A stretch of 64,000 nt of DNA from positions 806,001-870,000 of the forward strand of contig OZ244061.1 in the NCBI GenBank assembly GCA_965215475.1, written 5' to 3'. A program made the position numbers and the translations under genes. Source of the DNA: Bin80 sp965215475 (GTDB taxonomy: Bacteria > Bacteroidota > Rhodothermia > Rhodothermales > Bin80). The notes under the pieces were generated by a model, which was not told the DNA's origin, searched no databases, and saw only the letters and a list, made by a program, of their open reading frames with translations. Shown here piece after piece: positions 47,386-56,337 of this stretch (within the stretch, counting starts at the first letter, position 1; each line of letters begins with the position of its first letter).

Positions 47386-47598
47386 GTATAAAAAATAGCA
47401 CTTGCACCATCGGAACGACCAATAAAAATCTGAAGACGCCCTTCAATTAACTCACTCAACATTCGGAAGATCTTGACAAAATTGCTCTTTCCCGCTCCAT
47501 TAGGCCCCATCAATATATTGATATCCCCCAGTCTAATGTCAAGATTCTTAATAGATTTATTTATAGCCTCTTATCCTTATTCTGTTTAGTTTTTGCAT
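47386..47598 (-). pseudogene. AAA15-type ATPase, N-terminal fragment
   Basis: Starts at ATG 47598 with KLNRIRIRGYK, then a 4-bp duplication (AAATAAAT) shifts the frame. The second frame reads SIKNLDIRLGDINILMGPNG with the Walker A sequence GPNGAGKSNF, then RLQIFIGRSDGASAIFYT, and is cut by the IS pile at 47386. This is the typical opening of AAA15/AAA21 ATPases (OLD/RecF-like). It was frameshifted and also split, so it is dead; the remainder is at 41820-42067. Confidence 0.72.
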
Positions 47599-47982
47599 TT
47601 ATCGTAGTATCATTCCTGTAACTTTAAAAAGAAAGGTTTCTGCATCATGGGAATTTTTTCAAAATCGTTGTCTTGACTTGAACAGAAAGGATCCACCACA
47701 GATACTCTCAGAATAATGTTTGTACTCAATCTCAGAGATTTTGCAAGAAGTTCCCTGGAAAAAGATTTTTGCTGAGATTGGGGTGGGGTTTACAAACGGT
47801 TCTTTCATCAGATATATGGAGGTCATGCCCAATATATCAGGAAACGATACGATATAGTGTTGATCGCCATCTTCTGATCATACCATATAAGTTGATCTTT
47901 TTGCACATCTCACAACCAAGAGACTTTGAAAGATTCTTTTAGCAACAACGATAACTACTTTGACTATGAAGCTAGTGGAAAA
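47599..47982. other. Intergenic region right of the AAA fragment
   Basis: About 380 bp with no supported gene. It contains one diverged half-copy of the array boundary element (47700-47750, listed separately). The remainder holds no recognisable signal. Confidence 0.4.
47700..47750. repeat. Diverged copy of the 4.9-7.5 kb boundary element
   Basis: AGATACTCTCAGAATAATGT followed by TTGTACTCAAT and GATTTTGCAAGAAG resembles the complement of the boundary element (AGATACTCTCAGAGCAATGT, GGTTTTGCAAGAGC). Roughly four of five positions agree over 51 bases. The other arm is not recognisable. Confidence 0.5.
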
Positions 47983-50463
47983 TCACCGGACGCGCGTAAA
48001 ATGACCCACATGGACGGATGGATTACCAGGTGACTGAACGGTCACACGATATAGATAGAGGCCCGCAGAAAGATAGGATCCATCCAGCGCAATCTTCTGT
48101 TCCCAGCCGGCGTTCATATTCACTGATGGTACCATCATCACGCGCCTCCCCATGACGTCCATGACCTCCACCTGAATTGGGGCAGGCTGAGGAAGATCCA
48201 TCACCAGATATGTTGTATGATGGAATGGGTTCGGATAGTTGGTTCGTAGCATGAACTGCTCTGGCAGGGCTTCGTGCTCCGTAGCAACCGAAGAATAGAC
48301 TTCGATACTAAACTTCAAGCTATCCTGAGTATCATTCACATCCGTGGCCTTGTACGTCATCTGTACGGGAGGAGTGATTTGCGTCGGAGTTCCGCTGATG
48401 GTCCGGATAGAGGAATCGTAACTGAGCCCAAGAGGAAGATCAAAAAGGGTGAGGGTATATTCTATCGGAGGAGCCCCCCCCGCCACCTCCGGTAACCTTA
48501 GTGGGGAAATCGGGAGCCCGACAGGATACGACTGATCGCTCACTTCACGGGAAAACGATACCACGCTACATCTATCCCCATCCACAGTTCCAATCGTGCC
48601 CAACCAGTCTTGAAATTCTGGATCCGAAGGGGAACACAAACCTGAATTTGAATCAAATCGTAGAATACCAAGATTTTTGAGTTGCACAAAACTCTTAGGT
48701 AATGCGCCTATAAGCTGGTTCAATCGAATATTAAGAGACTCCAGATTGCTGAGATTTCCAAGCTCAGACGGAACTTCTCCAGTCAGTTGATTCATCGCAA
48801 GACCGAGCCTTCCTAGGTTTCTCAGATTCCCTAGTTCGGAGGGAATCGTTCCGGTCAGGTTATTTCTCCCCAAAATTAGTGATTGCAAATTCCTGAGGTT
48901 GCCGAGTTCCGTCGGAATTGGACCGGTCAGGTCATTCCTCAATAAACTCAGGGATTCCAGGTTGACCAAATTCCCGAGTTCGGAAGGGATGGGGCCCGTC
49001 AAACTCCCCGACAAGATCAGACGTTCTCTCAGGTTGACCAAATTCCCGAGTTCGGAAGGGATGGGGCCCGTCAAACTCCCACTTAGACGCAGGGATTGCA
49101 GATTGACCAAATCCCCGAGTTCCGGTGGAATTGGACCGGTCAGGTCATTCCCCACTAAATCAAGGGATTGCAGGTTGACCAAATTCCCGAGCTCCGGTGG
49201 GATGGAGCCGGTCAGGTTCCCGCTTAGAATCAGACGTTCTCTCAGATTGACCAAATTCCCGAGTTCGGAAGGGATGGGGCCCGTCAAACTCCCACTTAGA
49301 CGCAGGGATTGCAGATTGACCAAATCCCCGAGTTCCGGTGGAATTGGACCGGTCAGGTCATTCCCCACTAAATCAAGGGATTGCAGGTTGACCAAATTCC
49401 CGAGCTCCGGCGGGATAGAGCCGGTTATCGTCCCGATTGGCTGTCCATAGACCATGTCTATGTCGAGTAAATTGGTCAGCTTTCCGATTTCCGGCGGAAG
49501 TCCCTCCGGAAACGAGATGCCTAGAAAATAAAGCTCCTCCAGGGGGATCTTTCCCAGTAAAATAATATCCGCCCGCGTCAAGGGCATACGAAACACCCAC
49601 AGTTTTTTCAACTGGTTCAGATTGGCGAGTTCTGGCGGAATGGAGCCCGTTATTTCAGTCCAGCCAATATACAGAACCGATAAGTTGGAAAGATTGCCGA
49701 TTTCCGGGGGAATCGGGCCCGTTAATGGATTGCTGTGCAGAGATAGAACACCCAACTGCTCCATCGTAGTAAGTTCAACCGGAAACGTGCCGGTCAGTTG
49801 ATTATCGTCTAGTCCCAGAATTCTCAACTGTTGGAGATTCGCCATTTCTGGGGGAATCGGGCCACTTAGTTCATTTCGACCCAGATACAATGTGCCCAAT
49901 TGATCCAGCGTGGTGAGCTCCAGGGGAATGGGACCACTCAACTGATTGCCCGTCAAGTCCAGAAAGGTGAGATTTTTCAGCTGACCCACCTCCGGGGGAA
50001 TCCTCCCCGTCAACTGATTGCCATATAAAATTAAGTGTGTCAACTCTTCCAGATCACCAAGTTCAGGGGGCAACGATCCCGTCAGGTTGTTTTTCGGAAG
50101 AATGATTCGAGTCAACACTTCATTCGAAAAGGTGAGCCCGCACCACGAATACAGCTCGAAAATACTCCCGGGCTCCTTCGTGATATCCCACTCCGAGTTT
50201 GTAGGACAAAGCTCGTAACTCCAGTCCTCCCCGTTGGTGGCTTCATAAAAGATTTTCAGCGTTTCAAATAGAGACTCCAAATCCGTATCGCTGGTATGAA
50301 GCTCAGATACGCCCTGCGCATGTATCCCCGAACGTTCCTCTGAAAAATGAGGCGTTTTCGTGTCGGGAAGCAGAGATGCAAACAAAAAGAGAATAATCAT
50401 AAACATGTTCAGTATTGGAAATAAGTGAGATGAGCACACGATCCTATGCTCAAGATTGAACAT
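47983..50463 (-). CDS. Secreted plant-type LRR protein with Ig-like and T9SS sorting domains
   Basis: 826 residues. A hydrophobic signal segment (MFMIILFLFASLLPD) begins at an internal ATG (50406), which may be the true start. The N-terminal cap region (NGEDWSYELCPTNSEWD) is followed by about 20 leucine-rich repeats of the GNLxNLxxLxLxxNxLTGxIPxEL type, one He_PIG-like domain (SYPVGLPISPLRLPEVAGG) and a T9SS sorting domain (RTNYPNPFHHTTYLV). A three-LRR block is duplicated almost exactly (period 213 bp). Extracellular protein-binding role likely; target unknown. Confidence 0.85.
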   Translation of the reverse strand: MFNLEHRIVCSSHLFPILNMFMIILFLFASLLPDTKTPHFSEERSGIHAQGVSELHTSDTDLESLFETLKIFYEATNGEDWSYELCPTNSEWDITKEPGSIFELYSWCGLTFSNEVLTRIILPKNNLTGSLPPELGDLEELTHLILYGNQLTGRIPPEVGQLKNLTFLDLTGNQLSGPIPLELTTLDQLGTLYLGRNELSGPIPPEMANLQQLRILGLDDNQLTGTFPVELTTMEQLGVLSLHSNPLTGPIPPEIGNLSNLSVLYIGWTEITGSIPPELANLNQLKKLWVFRMPLTRADIILLGKIPLEELYFLGISFPEGLPPEIGKLTNLLDIDMVYGQPIGTITGSIPPELGNLVNLQSLDLVGNDLTGPIPPELGDLVNLQSLRLSGSLTGPIPSELGNLVNLRERLILSGNLTGSIPPELGNLVNLQSLDLVGNDLTGPIPPELGDLVNLQSLRLSGSLTGPIPSELGNLVNLRERLILSGSLTGPIPSELGNLVNLESLSLLRNDLTGPIPTELGNLRNLQSLILGRNNLTGTIPSELGNLRNLGRLGLAMNQLTGEVPSELGNLSNLESLNIRLNQLIGALPKSFVQLKNLGILRFDSNSGLCSPSDPEFQDWLGTIGTVDGDRCSVVSFSREVSDQSYPVGLPISPLRLPEVAGGAPPIEYTLTLFDLPLGLSYDSSIRTISGTPTQITPPVQMTYKATDVNDTQDSLKFSIEVYSSVATEHEALPEQFMLRTNYPNPFHHTTYLVMDLPQPAPIQVEVMDVMGRRVMMVPSVNMNAGWEQKIALDGSYLSAGLYLYRVTVQSPGNPSVHVGHFTRVR
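49018..49423 (-). repeat. Near-identical duplication of three LRRs within the LRR gene
   Basis: Blocks 49018-49210 and 49231-49423 are almost identical at DNA level, offset by 213 bp (71 codons). I see one or two mismatches, such as CAGGTTG versus CAGATTG. Frame is preserved. Confidence 0.75.
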
Positions 50464-50558
50464 GGAACCAGAAGAAAAGCGGGAACGATGGATCTACGGA
50501 ACCGAATCGCACGAGACGGCAACCACCTATGGTTTCTTGGAGGGAAGAGCATCGTTCC

Positions 50559-52142
50559 TTATCGATGTGGATATAGGGGCAGACGTTCGATGCGATCAAA
50601 TATGTGGTAATAGGAGAAAACATCATCATTACGCAGGACCGCCTCGTAGACAACCTTCTTCGTCATGTAATCAATCTCAATCATTTTCCCATTGAGCCCA
50701 TATTCAGAGACAGTCCCAGGCATGAAAGCAACCGTCTTCTCCTCTGGATGGTAATCCACATCCGAGACGGCACCCGCATAGGTGGCCTGGCCACGTTCCC
50801 GGCCATATTCCCATACCTGCTGAATCGTCATGGCCTCCTCATCAATTCGATATTCCACCGCCCGACTATAACGCCCGGACAAATAATTATAATTTCGTCT
50901 GTTCCCATTATCAAATAAAAACAGAGTTCCCTGTGGAGTTAACTTGGGGGCATGTTGAAACCATGTCCATGAGAAGTCGGGGTGATTACTATGCCCTGTA
51001 ACAACACGCAGATCTGTAATCGGTCTCCCCTTTGCATCCAGGGGGTGCAAAAGTTTGGTCTTTAAGTCCGTCCCATCCCCAGCATGATTCCAGCCTCGAT
51101 GCGGGGCCAGGATCCAAATCACTTCATTCTCACGCGTGAGCTTTACGGTCCCTTGATGACGCCCCGATACGATGATCGCATCCTGCTCCTCATCATAGGC
51201 CAGACCATTTCCATGAAACCAGTCTATGGGATTGGTACTCCATATGAGCCGACGGACATCCAGTGATTCTCTCAGATCCCATTCCGTCACGATGATTCCG
51301 GTTTCTCGGTCAAGTTCCAGAACATAATCCTGATTGGTAGAGATACCATATTTCGTTGCGAGACCTAATAAATTTCCGCTGGGAAGTTCAATCAGGTTAT
51401 GGTGAAGCTCGTACCCCGGCAAAGACCATTCCTGGATCACTCTCCCCAACAGATCCATCTCGATCAAGAAGCGCCCGCTGCTTAGGTCATTAAAGTAGAG
51501 GTTGCCGTTTTGAAATCGCTCCACGGCAATACCGTAGAACAAGCGATTTAGGGTCGGATGGGTATTCATATTGACATACCACCGAATGTGTCCGTATTGA
51601 TCAAACATGAAGGGGGTTCTTGGGAATTCACCACGATGCATGAGTCCACCGAAAGAAACAAGGTTCATCCCCGATTTTTTTTGACCAGTATTGACGACAA
51701 CCTCAATGGTTGGGAGTTCTGGGATGAGTGGTGGCGTCTCCACCCTTCGGATCTCCTGTCCCAGGAACTGGTTCCCACGGTCATAGAATCGAATCCGCAA
51801 GGTATTACGGTGCGATGCGTAGAGACCAAGGACCGGAAGCGTAAACGACGACGCGATTTCTTCAAAGCGGTGAACCAGATGTTCCTCCCCCTCATAAGGA
51901 CTTACGATTTCCAGTTCCACCTGAACCGGGTGCGTGGTTTCCAGTCTGAGCTCTGCGGCAAGTGGGGTATAGCCTGTTGGATTCAGGATCAAAGTATCCC
52001 GCGTGATCAAATGCCCAAGTCCGTTTGCCTTCAAGTTTCGGCGCTCTCCCGTGATGGAAGGTTCCCTCTCGGCAGAACGCTCAATCGTTCCCAGATCTGT
52101 GAGACCACTGTCACAGCCAAGCAGGAAGAAAACGGCAAGCAC
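50559..52142 (-). CDS. Arylsulfotransferase (ASST)-family lipoprotein, start codon out of frame
   Basis: 527 residues from GTG 52142. ASST-type beta-propeller: FDQYGHIRWYVN, GYELHHNLIELPSGNLLGLA, DWFHGNGLAYDEEQDAIIVS with SGRHQGTVKL, and WTWFQHAPKLTPQGTLFLFDNG; an N-terminal Ig-like domain precedes it. Such enzymes move sulfate between phenolic esters without PAPS. The natural start appears to be ATG 52171-52173. With nine Cs it would give MKLPPPIFLAVLAV and then FFLLGC, a lipoprotein signal with lipobox Cys. Here the tract has ten Cs, so that ATG reads into a stop. The gene is therefore OFF, or the tract length is a sequencing error. Confidence 0.85.
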   Translation of the reverse strand: MLAVFFLLGCDSGLTDLGTIERSAEREPSITGERRNLKANGLGHLITRDTLILNPTGYTPLAAELRLETTHPVQVELEIVSPYEGEEHLVHRFEEIASSFTLPVLGLYASHRNTLRIRFYDRGNQFLGQEIRRVETPPLIPELPTIEVVVNTGQKKSGMNLVSFGGLMHRGEFPRTPFMFDQYGHIRWYVNMNTHPTLNRLFYGIAVERFQNGNLYFNDLSSGRFLIEMDLLGRVIQEWSLPGYELHHNLIELPSGNLLGLATKYGISTNQDYVLELDRETGIIVTEWDLRESLDVRRLIWSTNPIDWFHGNGLAYDEEQDAIIVSGRHQGTVKLTRENEVIWILAPHRGWNHAGDGTDLKTKLLHPLDAKGRPITDLRVVTGHSNHPDFSWTWFQHAPKLTPQGTLFLFDNGNRRNYNYLSGRYSRAVEYRIDEEAMTIQQVWEYGRERGQATYAGAVSDVDYHPEEKTVAFMPGTVSEYGLNGKMIEIDYMTKKVVYEAVLRNDDVFSYYHIFDRIERLPLYPHR

Positions 52143-52154
52143 CGCTAGAAAAAT

Positions 52155-52164
52155 GGGGGGGGGG
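52155..52164 (-). repeat. C10 tract in the sulfotransferase signal-peptide region
   Basis: Ten Cs on the coding strand between ATG (52171-52173) plus AAATTG and the ATTTTTC that begins the hydrophobic core. One C less restores a continuous lipoprotein precursor. The 17 bases CCCCCCCCCCATTTTTC are identical to those in the FN3 gene at 22464-22480. Confidence 0.75.
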
Positions 52165-52173
52165 CAATTTCAT

Positions 52174-52550
52174 GTGACGATTCTGCATGTTCCCGAGCAA
52201 TCCGAATCATGGAGATCCTGGCCTTCATGACCCCCAAACGGGCGAGATACAAGCAATCAAGGATCATTTTGACCGAGCGAAGAATACAGATCGTCTAAAG
52301 ATACGAAACCCTTCTTAAGATCACATCTTTTGCCTAGTACAATCCACGCACCTCGGAAAGATCCCGCAAATTTAAACATGGGCACATACCTTCTGTTACA
52401 TCGAACATGCTTCTCGTAAGGAATCATTCCACGAAGATCTTTCTTGGGGTAATGTCTTAGCCAGTTGACCGAGGATATACTTTTCTCGGATCTAGTGAAA
52501 TCCGCATCATGATGGCATCGATGGCTATGGAATCCACGATTTCTCATCTA
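52174..52550. other. Intergenic region between sulfotransferase and second LRR gene
   Basis: About 375 bp between the two minus-strand genes. A 96-codon minus frame (52257-52547) has no recognisable motif and an unusual His/Arg-rich composition; I do not call it. The sulfotransferase promoter should be here. Confidence 0.4.
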
Positions 52551-54287
52551 TTAGTGAACCCGTACAAACCGCCCCGCATGCGTGAAAATTCCCTCTGGAG
52601 CATCCACCACCAGGCGATACAGATAGATTCCCTGGGGAAGGGGTAGATTACGTAGAGAGAGTTCACGACCCCAGCCCGCCGATACTTTCACCGGTGACCG
52701 TAGTGACACGCGCCGACCCGTTACATCCAAGACTTCAACCGATACACTAGCAGTCCAAGGAAGATCAAATCGCAGAGTCGTTGAAGTCCGTACCGGATTC
52801 GGATAGTTGCCCCGGGCCATGAACTCGATCGGGAGCGGGCCTTCTTGTTCCGTCAAGACGGCGGAGGCACAATTTGGATCCGCATATATATAATCAATCC
52901 CTCCCAGCCAGCTCTGAAACTCGTCGTCGGATGGGGCGCAAAGTCCCGAATTTCCTCGAAAATCAAACCCCTCAAGGGTTAATTGTAACAAACTCCGTGG
53001 GAGTTGACCCGAAAGCTGGTTCATGCCCAACGAGAGCGACTCCAAGTCCGACAAGTTGCCCAGCTCAGGAGGAAGCAAACCGGAAAGTTGATTGCCGTAC
53101 AGATTCAATTCCTTCAAGTTGGCCAAGGCTCCTAGCTGAGAAGGAATCGGACCCGTAAGCTGGTTCACGCCCAACCACAGCGAGGTTAAGCTAGATAGGT
53201 GACCCAGTTCAGCAGGAATCGGACCCGTAAGCTGGTTCATGCCCAACCACAGCCATCGCAAGTCTGAGAGATTGCCCAGTTCCGCAGGAAGGGAACCGGT
53301 AATTCGGTTTGAATTCAACCACAGCCTTCGCAAGCCTGACAGATTGCCCAGTTCCGCAGGAAGGGGGCCTGACAGTTCATTGTAGGACAAAACCAGAACT
53401 CTCAAGGTTGTCAAACCTGCAAACTCTGAAGGGACTAGTCCAGAAAGATCATTATTCTGCAAATACAAAAATTGTAGATCCGAAAGATTGCCCAACTCTG
53501 CAGGAATTGGGCCAGAAAGATTGTTGCTGTCCAATAACAGAACCTCAAGGTTCACAAGGTTGCCCAACTCTGCGGGAATAGCACCAGAAAGGCGGTTATA
53601 GCTCAAGTTCAATCTCTGTAAATTTGTCAAGTCTGCCAACTCAGGCGGAATCGGACCAAAAAGACCATTCCTGTAAAAATTTAGGTTCTGTAACCTGGAC
53701 AAGCCTGCCAACTCTACAGGAATGGGACCAGAAAGACCATTATGGCTCAAGTTCAATACCTGTAAATTTGTCAAGTCTGCCAGCTCTGCAGGAATGGAGC
53801 CCATAATCTGATTGGAATTCAACCGAAGAACCGCTAAGCTGGACAGATTGCCCAGTTCAGCAGGAATCGGACCCGTAATAAAATTTCTTCCAAGTTCCAG
53901 ACTTTGAAGACTCACTAAATTCTCCAATTCGGATGGGAGGGATCCAGAAACCCGATTGTTCTCCAATGAAATCGTAACCAGACTCTGATCTGATACGGTG
54001 AGTCCATACCACTGATTAAAATCCTCCATAGATGAAGGAATCACATTAATATCCCAACCCGAATTGTTAGTCCACTGATCCCCATTCGTGGAGAGATAGA
54101 ATGCAGATAACGCCTTGTGAACAACCTTCACATCGTCCGCCCCCAATGCATCATCACCGATGAAGGAGTCAAACTCAGATACGACTGAACTTCCCGAAAA
54201 TGCCCTTACCGCTGGTTTTTCCTGCGCTCCTGATACAGGAAGAACGTAGAGGCCAGCCAACATGAGAATCAAGAAGGTCTGAACCAT
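52551..54287 (-). CDS. Secreted plant-type LRR protein with T9SS sorting domain
   Basis: 578 residues with signal peptide MVQTFLILMLAGLYVLPVSG. An N-terminal cap (DQWTNNSGWDINV, the LRRNT-like W-x-x-N motif region) is followed by about 14 repeats of LxxLxLxxNxLSGPIPAELGNL form, a Cys-bearing cap (NSGLCAPSDDEFQSWL) and a T9SS sorting domain (RGNYPNPVRTSTTLRFDLP). Same domain order as the 826-residue neighbour but without the Ig-like domain. It lies 408 bp upstream of the sulfotransferase gene in the same orientation. Confidence 0.88.
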   Translation of the reverse strand: MVQTFLILMLAGLYVLPVSGAQEKPAVRAFSGSSVVSEFDSFIGDDALGADDVKVVHKALSAFYLSTNGDQWTNNSGWDINVIPSSMEDFNQWYGLTVSDQSLVTISLENNRVSGSLPSELENLVSLQSLELGRNFITGPIPAELGNLSSLAVLRLNSNQIMGSIPAELADLTNLQVLNLSHNGLSGPIPVELAGLSRLQNLNFYRNGLFGPIPPELADLTNLQRLNLSYNRLSGAIPAELGNLVNLEVLLLDSNNLSGPIPAELGNLSDLQFLYLQNNDLSGLVPSEFAGLTTLRVLVLSYNELSGPLPAELGNLSGLRRLWLNSNRITGSLPAELGNLSDLRWLWLGMNQLTGPIPAELGHLSSLTSLWLGVNQLTGPIPSQLGALANLKELNLYGNQLSGLLPPELGNLSDLESLSLGMNQLSGQLPRSLLQLTLEGFDFRGNSGLCAPSDDEFQSWLGGIDYIYADPNCASAVLTEQEGPLPIEFMARGNYPNPVRTSTTLRFDLPWTASVSVEVLDVTGRRVSLRSPVKVSAGWGRELSLRNLPLPQGIYLYRLVVDAPEGIFTHAGRFVRVH

Positions 54288-54323
54288 AGATTCAATGTAT
54301 AACCAAGGCAGTCACTCCTACTT

Positions 54324-54653
54324 AGTGCCTGCGCAAAAAGTAGATTTGTTGAATCTTGAAAAATAAATCCGTTTACCGACATCCAATCATAGATTTTTCA
54401 TGTTGATCTTACCGATACTTGATCATTTTGGGGTGCGAATATTTTTCCGTAATCAATCAGGTTCATCTCCAATTTTGCAAAAATCGCATTTCATCCAGTA
54501 TACCGTACGATTCTGCCAAATCAGTCAGGGGATCTCAAAAAATGTTCACGCCTATTTTTTCACAAAAATTCGTCCCATGACTACAGAAAATGTCCACATA
54601 GAGAGTATTCAGAGCACTGTATGTCAAAAACAAGTGGTTTTTTGGCAGGCACT
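54324..54653. mobile_element. MITE copy 2 (330 bp)
   Basis: Same element as 3816-4146: ends AGTGCCTGCGCAAAAA and TTTTTGGCAGGCACT, flanked by a perfect 4-bp duplication ACTT (54320-54323 and 54654-54657). It inserted 36 bp upstream of the 578-residue LRR gene, so it could affect that promoter. Confidence 0.85.
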
Positions 54654-54714
54654 ACTTAGCGGAGATTATTCGCTAGAACAATGAGTTTTTGATTTTGTTT
54701 TTACGGGTTTTGAC

Positions 54715-54750
54715 TCTCACAAAAACGGCTCTTCGCCCATTTTTGTGAGA
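54715..54750. terminator. 11-bp perfect hairpin at the edge of the dead ISL3 element
   Basis: TCTCACAAAAA and TTTTTGTGAGA around a 14-base loop containing GGCTCTTCGCCC. The loop and right arm resemble an ISL3-type terminus (GGCTCTTCGCCC...), so this may be the element's left end as well as a terminator-like stem. Confidence 0.4.
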
Positions 54751-54762
54751 AATTGTGTTTTT

Positions 54763-55887
54763 TTAGATTCTGGGGCTCAGATCCAGTCCGCCCAAATGAA
54801 CGTAAATTGCGTCTACGAATCGGTCTTTGTTCCGGAATCCACGGGCACGAACCTTGGTGGTTTTGATCCGGCTGTGGATGCGTTCGGCGGGGTCATTACT
54901 CCCCTTCAGAACGATCGCATTGAGGATTCCATATACGTGATTTTCTATCAGTTTGGCTGCTTTTTTCATCGGTTCCAGTCGGCAGCGCATGGCCCAGCTG
55001 AGCCATTTCATCCAGTACTTGTGTGCCCACCCCCGGGGTTTATCATGCCATATAGATTTCGAGCCGTTTCCTTGATCGCCCAGGCTCGGGCCGTTCGTAG
55101 GGTACGGGGTGCATGGAATGCCTTCTTCATGGACAGGTTCGGAGGACGTTATGAGTCACAGATATTTCCTTCCCGTCCGCATCTCATTCCCACTCTTGCG
55201 GAGTTCTTTGTGCTCCTGTCGCCGCACCTTATCTCCCAGATGCTTGGAGACATGGAACCGGTCAAAGCAGATCTTCTCGTCGGCATGGGGAAGGCAGGCT
55301 TGGGTTGCATGAATCTACGCCGGCCACCGATCCATCTCTGAATTCCCTGCAACTGAGTCGGCGATACTTGCGGATACCAACCCATCCGAGTGCTCTTTTC
55401 TCGTCCAATCCCCACATATAGTACCGTATCTGCATTGGACACAACCGTCAGGTACTTGTGGTACGCGACCTCATCCATACAAAGGTTGGCAACTACCTCC
55501 TCCTTTCTTCAAGCCTTCCCCCGCACGCCGTTGGATCCCGGCAATGCCCTTCCAGCCGATCCCCAACTGACGGGAAATCGCCAAAAGACTTGCCTTCTTG
55601 GCCCATCCGATCACATACTCCTCAAAGTCATGGGTGTAGCGGGAACTTGCGTCGGCCCAGGGAACCCGGACCGTCTTCACTCCATGCTTTGGACATTGAA
55701 TCCGGGGAATCCGTGCAACCAGAATCGTTTGGTATGTACATGTATCCAGGTGGCGCCATTGCCGCTCCGTACGAAGATCATAAAAGGGACCTACCTTGCC
55801 ACACTTCGGACAGGTCAACGAAGACGGATCGGTACAGGTCAACGTTACCGTCCTTCGTTGGGCTTGATCATCGTAGGTGTCTTCCAA
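54763..55887 (-). pseudogene. ISL3-type transposase with several frameshifts
   Basis: N-terminal part 55471-55887 (SLTCPKCGKVGPFYDLRTER zinc finger, WRHLDTCTYQTI, CPKHGVKTVRVPWADASS). The frame then shifts by one into 55149-55478 (MDEVAYHKYLTVVSNADT), shifts again, and the C-terminal part is 54763-55011 (SNDPAERIHSRIKTTKVRAR). Related to the 20.8-22.2 kb ISL3 transposase but clearly a different, more decayed element. Element borders could not be fixed with confidence. Confidence 0.75.
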
Positions 55888-56026
55888 AATCTCCTAGGGC
55901 GCCTGGAGACCTAGGCTTTTCTCAACAGAGGAGGTGTTTTGCATGGGATTCTTTAAATTCAGGGGAACCATGAAATTCGAAAGTCCCTAAATTTATGACG
56001 TAATTCACAATAAAAGGCGAAAACCC

Positions 56027-56076
56027 AAATTTATTGGTTTTTATTTGCATAAATGGTAGAGAGTCCCCCCCCCCCC
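56027..56076. repeat. ATG + C12 module, copy 1
   Basis: AAATTTATTGGTTTTTATTT followed by GCATAAATGGTAGAGAGT and twelve Cs. The 38 bases before the C tract are identical to 59178-59215. An ATG lies immediately before the tract (ATGGTAGAGAGT). The rest of the gap 55888-56337 contains no gene that I can support. Confidence 0.65.
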
Positions 56077-56337
56077 TTTGAATTCAAAATGGAAATGATT
56101 GACATAAGCATCCCTGACGGTGCTGGCTTATAAAATTACAAGATCAGATAGTCCCCTCTCTTCCCACAGCGAAGCGTCCGCTTCAATTACCGCCCCGCAG
56201 AAATCTTTTATTTCCCCATAGATGCGTCTAAATTCAAATCTGACACACTTTGATTCAAGTGTCCCCATACTTATTTCGCCCGCTCGTTGATTTTTGACCT
56301 CTCTCCGCGCGTCTCACGGCAAATAGAGAGCGAGAGC

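Noticed and set aside
48899..49450. 183-residue plus-strand ORF with a repeated peptide pattern
   Set aside because: Antisense shadow of the LRR repeats; its periodicity equals the LRR period and its composition is implausible.
52257..52547. 96-residue minus-strand ORF between sulfotransferase and LRR genes
   Set aside because: His/Arg-rich, no recognisable motif or start signal; more likely promoter region.
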